This document shows positions 42,718 to 48,418 of a DNA stretch of 48,418 bases, in pieces. Position numbers and translations under genes: made by a program. The stretch is from NCBI GenBank assembly GCA_964580655.1, contig CAZOMR010000001.1, positions 1 to 48,418 on the forward strand. Direction: 5' to 3'. Position 1 is the stretch's first letter. Each line of letters starts with the position of its first letter. The notes under the pieces are model-generated. The model was not told the origin of the DNA. It was given only the letters and a program-made list of their open reading frames with translations, and searched no databases. Source of the stretch: CAZOMR01 sp964580655. GTDB taxonomy: Bacteria; RBG-13-61-14; CAZOMR01.

Positions 42718-44394
42718 ATGAAGAAATCTAGCGTGAAAAAGCCTCAACTAAGGGTGATTCCCCTCGGAGGCCTTGGCGAGATCGGGATGAACCTGATGGT
42801 ATTCGAGTTCGCGGAAGACCTGCTTGTGGTGGACTGCGGACTGATGTTTCCGGAAGATTATATGCTAGGCATGGACCTGGTTCTGCCGGATTTTTCCTAC
42901 CTGGAACAAAATCGAGACCGTGTGAAAGCTTATCTTATCACGCACGGGCATGAGGATCACACAGGCGCACTGCCGTATATACTGCCAAGGGTTCCCGCAC
43001 CGGTCTATGGCACAGCCTTGACCCTGGGCCTGATCCGGGACAAACTGGAGGAGTTTGATCTTGCCAAAACCTCCAGGCTGGTCAAGGTGGAAGCAGGTCA
43101 GACGCTATCCTTCGGGAACATGCAGGTCGAGTTGATCCGGGTGAGCCATTCAATTGCTGACGGCCTTGGTCTGGCGATCCGGTCTCCCGTGGGCACGGTA
43201 ATCCACTCCGGGGACTTCAAGCTTGACCCCACACCGGTGGACGGAAAGCGGATGGACTTGAACGCCTTTGCCAGGCATGGCGAGCACGGGGTGCTCGCGC
43301 TTTTCTCGGACAGCACCAATGTGGAGCAGGAAGGCTATACCCCGTCTGAGAGGGAAGTAGGTCGGGCCATGTCCGAGGTTTTTCAGGATGCTAAAGGCCG
43401 GGTGCTCGTGGCTCTCTTCGCGTCAAATATCCACCGGATTCAGCAGGTCATGGATGTTGCACGAAGTTTCGGCCGCAAGGTGGTGGTGCATGGCCGGAGT
43501 ATGGAATCTAACACACGCATCGCATCCAGGCTGGGTTATTTGCAGATTCCCCAGAACCTTCTAGTCCCGATTTCGCAACTTTCCCGGATCAAGGATCGCA
43601 GAATAGTTGTTCTAACCACGGGCAGTCAGGGAGAGCCGCTCTCTGTGATGGCCAGGGTCGCACGCGGTGAGCACAAGCAGATAAAGATAAAGCACGGAGA
43701 CACGGTGGTCTTTTCAAGCAAGTTCATACCCGGTCACGAAAAGGCCATAGACCATTTGATCAATGAGCTCTACCGCAGGGGAGCAAATGTGATTTACGAG
43801 AAGGTTTCCGAGATACACGTCTCCGGGCACGCAAGCCAGGAGGAGTTGAAATTGATGATGTCCCTGACCCGGCCCCGGTATTTCGTGCCCATACACGGGG
43901 AATACCGCCATCTGGTCCGGCATGTTCAACTGGCAACGAGCATGGGAATACCCCGAGACCGCTGTTTGCTTGCAGAGGATGGCGACATCATTACCTTTGA
44001 TGAAAAACACGGCGGGATTTCGGGAAAGATCGAGACCGGCCCACTGCTTGTGGACGGTAAAAGCATGGGCGAGATAGGCGACTCCATACTGCGACAGAGG
44101 CGGCAATTGGGCCAGGAGGGTGTGCTCGTGGCCAGGCTTGTGATGGACGCCCGGACCAGGAAATTGATCCAGCCTGTGGAGTTCTGGAGCAGGGGCTTCA
44201 TTTTTGAAGAAGAGAGCCAATCTCTCTTTGACGCGGCCCGGAACAGTCTTGAGAATGAATTCCGCCGTCTTCCGATGAAGGTGCGGTCCGACCCCGAGGC
44301 ACTGCGGGAGGAAGTCCGGATTTCTGTGCGCAGGTTCTTCAAGAAGGCGATCCAGCGCAGGCCTGTGGTGGTGCCGGTGCTGGTTGAGGTATGA
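42718..44394 (+). CDS. rnj: Ribonuclease J (MBL-fold beta-CASP ribonuclease)
   Basis: A 558-aa RNase with 5'-3' exonuclease and endonuclease activity in mRNA decay and rRNA maturation. The zinc motif HGHEDH lies at residues 76-81. SHSIADGLGLAI and HSGDFKLDPTP follow, then the beta-CASP part (SDSTNVEQ-GYTPSE, TTGSQGEP, SSKFIPGHEKAI) and VSGHASQEELKLM and PIHGEYRHL. The C-terminal domain is present and length is normal. Only a weak ribosome site precedes the ATG. The stop overlaps the ATG of the alcohol dehydrogenase ORF (ATGA). Confidence 0.96.
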   Translation: MKKSSVKKPQLRVIPLGGLGEIGMNLMVFEFAEDLLVVDCGLMFPEDYMLGMDLVLPDFSYLEQNRDRVKAYLITHGHEDHTGALPYILPRVPAPVYGTALTLGLIRDKLEEFDLAKTSRLVKVEAGQTLSFGNMQVELIRVSHSIADGLGLAIRSPVGTVIHSGDFKLDPTPVDGKRMDLNAFARHGEHGVLALFSDSTNVEQEGYTPSEREVGRAMSEVFQDAKGRVLVALFASNIHRIQQVMDVARSFGRKVVVHGRSMESNTRIASRLGYLQIPQNLLVPISQLSRIKDRRIVVLTTGSQGEPLSVMARVARGEHKQIKIKHGDTVVFSSKFIPGHEKAIDHLINELYRRGANVIYEKVSEIHVSGHASQEELKLMMSLTRPRYFVPIHGEYRHLVRHVQLATSMGIPRDRCLLAEDGDIITFDEKHGGISGKIETGPLLVDGKSMGEIGDSILRQRRQLGQEGVLVARLVMDARTRKLIQPVEFWSRGFIFEEESQSLFDAARNSLENEFRRLPMKVRSDPEALREEVRISVRRFFKKAIQRRPVVVPVLVEV

Positions 44395-45578
44395 AAGACA
44401 GAATGGAGGGGAAGATGATGGAGAAGAAGGGACTCAGTTTCAAGTTTCAAAGTCCGGGCAGGATCATCTTCGAGCGAGGAGCGGCCAGGCTTGTGGAAAA
44501 AGAGCTATCAGGGCTTGGGGCAAAGAAGGCGCTCCTGGTCACGGACGAGGCCATGAAGGATTCCGCAATGGTGAACACGGTGAAGGAGTCTCTGGGGAAA
44601 AATCTGGCCGCTGTCTTTGACCGGGTAAGGCCGGACTCGGGCCTGGAGCTGGTCAATGAGGGAGCGGCTATGGCCCTGGAAGCTGGAGCGGATGCAGTGG
44701 TGAGCGTAGGAGGAGGGAGTTCCATGGATACCGCAAAGGCAATCGGTGTACTCCTGGCCAAGCAGGAGCCGGACATCCGACCATATATTGGCCTATTCAA
44801 AGTGCGCGAGAAGGTCAAACCTCATATAGCCATCCCCACAACCGCTGGCACAGGCAGTGAAGTCACATCCATGGCAATGATCAAAGATCACGAGAAGAAT
44901 ATCAAGGGACTCTTGATGGATAGAAATCTGATCCCGCCTGTTGCCATACTTGACCCGGAGATGACCCTGACCATGCCGGCAGGGCTCACCGCAGGCACAG
45001 GCATGGATGCACTGACGCACGCCATCGAGGCCATGGTCAGCATAAGCCACATGCCGCCCGCAGATGCACTTGCAAGTCACGCTATTGGTCTATTGCTAAT
45101 CAACCTGCCACTTGCTTGCAAGCAAGGCTCTGATATTGAGGCGAGGAGCATGAACCTGATCGCGGCCACTGAGGCTGGAATGGCCTTTCAGAATGCCCTT
45201 GTAGGTGTGGTGCATGCTATGGCCCATGCCCTGGGCGGGTACTTCGGTGTGCCGCATGGCCTGGCCAATGCCATGCTTTTGCCCGAGTGCATGGCCTATA
45301 ACCTTGAATTAGTCCCGGACAGGCTGGCTATTGTGGCACGAGCCATGGGATTGACTCCATCCCGCGATGAAAGAGCGGACGGACTTGCGGCCATTGAGAA
45401 GGTTCGAGCTTTAACCCGCGAACTCGAGATTCCGCAAAGGCTCAGCGAGGTGGGTGTCAAGGAGGATGGCCTTCCGGCATGCGCGCAATTGGCCCTGGCT
45501 GACGGCGCCATGTACACGAACCCTCGAAGGCCAGCAGGGCCTGATGAAATCCTGGAGATTTACCGCAGGGTGTTTTAG
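44391..45578 (+). CDS. Iron-dependent alcohol dehydrogenase (group III)
   Basis: A 395-aa NAD(P)-dependent dehydrogenase of the Fe-ADH family. The cofactor loop GGGSSMDTAKAIG and PTTAGTGSEVT are present. Metal ligands are the His in GMDALTHAIEAM, the His in HAMAHALGG and the His in GVPHGLANAM, plus an upstream Asp. The substrate may be a primary alcohol, aldehyde or diol. ATG 44391 overlaps the RNase J stop. ATG 44415 or 44418 is also plausible because GGAGGGG (about 44405-44411) lies just before them, trimming eight or nine residues. The coupling to RNase J probably reflects shared transcription, not pathway. Confidence 0.93.
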   Translation: MKDRMEGKMMEKKGLSFKFQSPGRIIFERGAARLVEKELSGLGAKKALLVTDEAMKDSAMVNTVKESLGKNLAAVFDRVRPDSGLELVNEGAAMALEAGADAVVSVGGGSSMDTAKAIGVLLAKQEPDIRPYIGLFKVREKVKPHIAIPTTAGTGSEVTSMAMIKDHEKNIKGLLMDRNLIPPVAILDPEMTLTMPAGLTAGTGMDALTHAIEAMVSISHMPPADALASHAIGLLLINLPLACKQGSDIEARSMNLIAATEAGMAFQNALVGVVHAMAHALGGYFGVPHGLANAMLLPECMAYNLELVPDRLAIVARAMGLTPSRDERADGLAAIEKVRALTRELEIPQRLSEVGVKEDGLPACAQLALADGAMYTNPRRPAGPDEILEIYRRVF

Positions 45579-45661
45579 ACCGCAGGTGCGCCTCTATTCG
45601 GCCAAAAATCATTTAGACAGGCTTGCCAGGACATGACCATTCTGATATTTTGAAACACAGG

Positions 45662-46534
45662 ATGATTGACCTTCATATTCATACCATTGCCAGTTCCGAC
45701 GGACAGCATACACCGGGTGAGATATTCCACATGGCAAGGGAGTTGAAGATATGGGCCCTGGCCTTTGCGGATCACAATTCAGTGGAGAGCCTGGAAGAGG
45801 GCGAGCGAATGGGCCGCGAGTTTGCAATCCTTTTTATCCCATGCGTGGAACTGGATACCGTATACAAGGACCGGGACCTGCATCTGCTCGGCTATTTCGT
45901 GGATTATGCCGAGCCTGAATGCGAGGCCTGGATGCAAGAGATATTCGTGGCCAAGATCGAACAGACGAAAAAGCGCGTTGAAAAGCTGAAGACAATCGGG
46001 TTTGCTATCGAGTTCGATGACCTGATGCGCTTTTCCGAGGGCAGGCTTCCCACAGGAAATAGTTATGTGCAGGCGCTTGCGAGCAGGCCGGAGAACAAGG
46101 ATGATCACAGGGTCCGGGCTTTCATTGACGGAGACCGTGCGGATTCTCCATACCTGAATTTTTATCTGGACTATCTAAAGGCAGGTCGGCCGGCATTCGT
46201 GCCCCTTGAGGCTCAGCCCACATGTCAGGCAATAAGCAAGGTGCGAAAGCTCGGGGGGATACCAATACTTGCACATCCATCGGACACGCCCGAATCTTAT
46301 ATCCATGAACTGGTGGATGCCGGCATGGCAGGACTGGAGGTTTATTCAAGCTATCACTCAAGAGAGCTTACTGAATATTTCTTAAGGGTCTGCACGGACC
46401 GCGGATTGCTGATAACCGCAGGGTCGGATTTTCACGGCCGAAAGATCAAACCAAAAGTCGCACTGGGTGTAGAGATAGTCGAGGAACAGGAGATAGTGGA
46501 AAGGCTCTTTCAGGCACGCGAAGAATACGGATGA
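45662..46534 (+). CDS. PHP-domain phosphoesterase (TrpH/YciV-like)
   Basis: A 290-aa metal-dependent phosphoesterase. The first motif is DLHIHTIASSDG, then FADHNSVESLEEG, PCVELDT, LAHPSDT and GSDFHGRK, the PHP ligand set. Organisation, including the helical insertion and LGGIPILAHP, resembles the TrpH/YciV (RNase AM) group, which trims nucleotides from RNA 5' ends. ATG 45662 is preferred to TTG 45623, because the family begins at the motif itself. It lies near RNase J, so an RNA-processing role is possible but unproven. Confidence 0.88.
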   Translation: MIDLHIHTIASSDGQHTPGEIFHMARELKIWALAFADHNSVESLEEGERMGREFAILFIPCVELDTVYKDRDLHLLGYFVDYAEPECEAWMQEIFVAKIEQTKKRVEKLKTIGFAIEFDDLMRFSEGRLPTGNSYVQALASRPENKDDHRVRAFIDGDRADSPYLNFYLDYLKAGRPAFVPLEAQPTCQAISKVRKLGGIPILAHPSDTPESYIHELVDAGMAGLEVYSSYHSRELTEYFLRVCTDRGLLITAGSDFHGRKIKPKVALGVEIVEEQEIVERLFQAREEYG

Positions 46535-46576
46535 AAAGGAAAAGCAGAATAAAATCATGATACAGGAGGGCAACTA

Positions 46577-48271
46577 ATGAGAACAAGGAACAAATGGAGG
46601 TACTGCGGAGGAATCTCTGCTCTGGCCGCGGCCTTTATGATGATACCCGGATTGCTCTGTGCCCAGAGTGAGGTTATCACCCTGGAGAGGCTGATGGATG
46701 AGATGACGGAGCTGGAGTGGCTCACTCATAGTCCTGATCCCGGTGAAAGGGAGTTCCAGTTTTCCAGTTATGACCGGCGTTCAAGGATAGAGAATGGCGA
46801 GAGACAGGATTGGTTTGCCAATGTGGACAGGGGCTACTATTTGAGGGAGGAGAAAACAGAGCGCGGCCTGGAGTATGTTATGGCGGATTACAATGGCCCG
46901 GGCGTGATTGTCCGCATCTGGTCCGCAAACGCGGGAAAGGGCATCTGGCGCATTTACCTGGATGATAATCCGGAACCGGTGATAGAAGGGGTTGGCCGAA
47001 GGCTTTTGGGCGGAAAGGTCAAGCCTTTCGGACCGGCATTTGCCCAAAGACGGAACCTGGGCTTCAACATGATCTTCCCAATCCCTTTTCAAAAAAGCTG
47101 TAAGGTGACCCTGTCGCCTCCGGGTAACAAACCCGAGCCGCAAAAGCTTGGCCGCTATTATCATATCAATATTCGGGCCTATCCCGAGGGCACTCCTGTT
47201 GAGACCTTTCAGCCGAAGATGCTTGAGGACCTGGCTTTTAAAATCAAGGATGTTGCGGAGAAGCTCACAAGCCCCTCTATCTCGGCTCCGAAAGAGGCGA
47301 TTGAGAAGAGCTTTTCTCTCACCGTGTCTCCGGGCGAGGAGCGGGTGTTTGGAGAATTTTCAGGCCCGGCCGCAATTTACGGTCTGGAGATTGATCTGAA
47401 TGACCCGGGTGGAAAATCCGGGCTTAACCGTCTCCTCCAGGAGTGCGTGATCAGCGCGTACTGGGATGATGAGGGCAAACCGGGTATATGGAGTCCGCTC
47501 GGTGCATTCTTCGGGACTTCGCCAGGGGTCAATCCATATAATTCCCTCCCACTTGAGATGCAAAAGACCCCGGAAGGGGTAAAGCTGATCTCTCGCTGGG
47601 TAATGCCTTTTGATAATTCCGCAGTCTTGAGGCTGGCCAATTATTCTGATGTTCACCTCCAGATACAAGGCAGGGCAGTGGTTGCTCATCGGGACTGGGA
47701 TAACCGGAGCCTTTATTTCCATGCCGGATTCAGGATGGAAGAATTTTATCCCACCAGGCCGCTCAGCGACTGGACAATGCTTTCTGTAAGGGGAACGGGT
47801 CGTTTCGTGGGCATGGAACTCTCGATCCGCAATCCGGACCCGACTACATGGTGGGGTGAGGGAGACGAGAAGGTTTATGTAGACGGGGAGGAATTTCCAA
47901 GCACCTTTGGCACAGGGACAGAGGACTATTTCGGCTATGCATGGGGTACTGACTGGAAGACTTTCTGGCATGCCTATCACGGGGTCACGAGGAAACTGCG
48001 GACCAGCCCGCTGGCTATGGCTTTCTTTGGATTCAACCCGATATGGAAGCCGACAATGCTGGACCCGAACCGAGGGGATATCTGCTCACAGTATCGTTGG
48101 CAGATACTTGACAATATCCCTTTTCAGGAATCCCTTCGTTTTGACATGGAGGTCTGGCATTGGACCCAGACCATAACCGTGGACCTGACCGCGGTAGCTT
48201 ACTGGTATGCGAGACCCGGCTCAAGCCACGATGTGAGCCCGATTTCAGGGGCTGATTTAAGCCAGTGGTAA
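46577..48271 (+). CDS. Secreted DUF2961 / GH172 glycoside hydrolase
   Basis: A 564-aa protein with a signal peptide (about residues 11-29, ending LLCAQ). The DUF2961 beta-jelly-roll core is clear: GPGVIVRIWSANAGKG, a WGEGDE motif and GTGTEDYFGYAWG. The two Glu residues (Glu428, Glu449) are 21 residues apart, the spacing I recall for the catalytic pair of characterised GH172 alpha-D-fructofuranosidase enzymes. GH172 members also act on arabinofuranosides, so the substrate is open. GGAGGG precedes the ATG. No other carbohydrate gene is in view, and the 147 bases after its stop show nothing. Confidence 0.9.
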   Translation: MRTRNKWRYCGGISALAAAFMMIPGLLCAQSEVITLERLMDEMTELEWLTHSPDPGEREFQFSSYDRRSRIENGERQDWFANVDRGYYLREEKTERGLEYVMADYNGPGVIVRIWSANAGKGIWRIYLDDNPEPVIEGVGRRLLGGKVKPFGPAFAQRRNLGFNMIFPIPFQKSCKVTLSPPGNKPEPQKLGRYYHINIRAYPEGTPVETFQPKMLEDLAFKIKDVAEKLTSPSISAPKEAIEKSFSLTVSPGEERVFGEFSGPAAIYGLEIDLNDPGGKSGLNRLLQECVISAYWDDEGKPGIWSPLGAFFGTSPGVNPYNSLPLEMQKTPEGVKLISRWVMPFDNSAVLRLANYSDVHLQIQGRAVVAHRDWDNRSLYFHAGFRMEEFYPTRPLSDWTMLSVRGTGRFVGMELSIRNPDPTTWWGEGDEKVYVDGEEFPSTFGTGTEDYFGYAWGTDWKTFWHAYHGVTRKLRTSPLAMAFFGFNPIWKPTMLDPNRGDICSQYRWQILDNIPFQESLRFDMEVWHWTQTITVDLTAVAYWYARPGSSHDVSPISGADLSQW

Positions 48272-48418
48272 AACAGGGGTGAAGAATTCAGCGCGCTCTT
48301 TTCTGAGCATCTAACAGTTTTTATTTCTTCGCTTTCAGTTTATGTTGCAGGCCCGAAAACAAGGGGTGTGCGACATAAATGGTGACTTTTTTCATTCTCG
48401 GCCGTAGAGGCGCTGCTT

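Noticed and set aside
1..48418. CRISPR arrays, tRNA, rRNA, transposase, integrase or toxin-antitoxin genes
   Set aside because: None were seen. The only tandem array (42388-42572) has 14-bp units without spacers.

Overview
The window is 48.4 kb of roughly 52-54% GC bacterial DNA, probably from a metagenome assembly because it contains one 100-N scaffold gap (42458-42557). All confidently called genes are on the + strand except one small heat-shock gene. The organism is Gram-negative-like: it has SecD/SecF/YajC, Tat-type and Sec-type signals, sigma54 regulation, a corrinoid protein and many two-component genes. The queA-tgt-yajC-secD-secF-recJ order, the DUF58/BatA/DUF4159 cluster and the GH172/DUF2961 enzyme fit an uncultured lineage near Desulfobacterota or the Hydrogenedentes/Omnitrophota-type phyla. 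This placement is inference from gene content; no rRNA is present to settle it.

Layout. 106-804 is an endonuclease III, translationally overlapped by a seven-gene envelope/AAA+ module (788-13126): a DUF4175-like membrane coiled-coil protein, a membrane-anchored HExxH peptidase with TPRs, a MoxR ATPase, a DUF58 protein, a BatA-type vWA protein, a Tat-exported DUF4159 protein and a second vWA protein with a glutamine-amidotransferase-like fold. 13439-15941 holds a stand-alone cyclic-nucleotide-binding (cNMP) domain protein, an Hsp70 that is only the nucleotide-binding domain with an Arg at the catalytic Lys position, and an orphan corrinoid protein. 16045-27233 is a long housekeeping operon: SpoIID, GAF-GGDEF, queA, tgt, yajC, secD, secF, DUF456, recJ and a dicarboxylate/glutamate symporter. 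It ends at a bidirectional terminator shared with the convergent hsp20.

27889-31936 repeats the theme of a cNMP protein followed by ATPases: two paralogous ChlI-like AAA+ proteins, the second fused to a ChlD-like vWA domain, then a cupin. No CobN/BchH catalytic chelatase subunit is visible. 31962-42267 is a signalling island of six receiver domains and three histidine kinases. It opens with an NtrC-type sigma54 activator, followed by a well-matched -24/-12 sigma54 promoter just before the receiver/kinase array. The simplest model is that the activator switches on the array, which then feeds several receivers. The array ends in a Cys-containing sensor-like ORF followed by an in-frame amber codon and a short remnant, then a 14-bp tandem repeat in which the assembly breaks. 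42718-48271 carries RNase J, an iron-dependent alcohol dehydrogenase, a PHP-domain phosphoesterase and a secreted GH172 enzyme.

Three of the larger spacers (6677-6826, 13148-13405, 42613-42672) are occupied by different inverted-repeat elements of MITE/REP type. No transposase, integrase, CRISPR array, tRNA or rRNA was seen.
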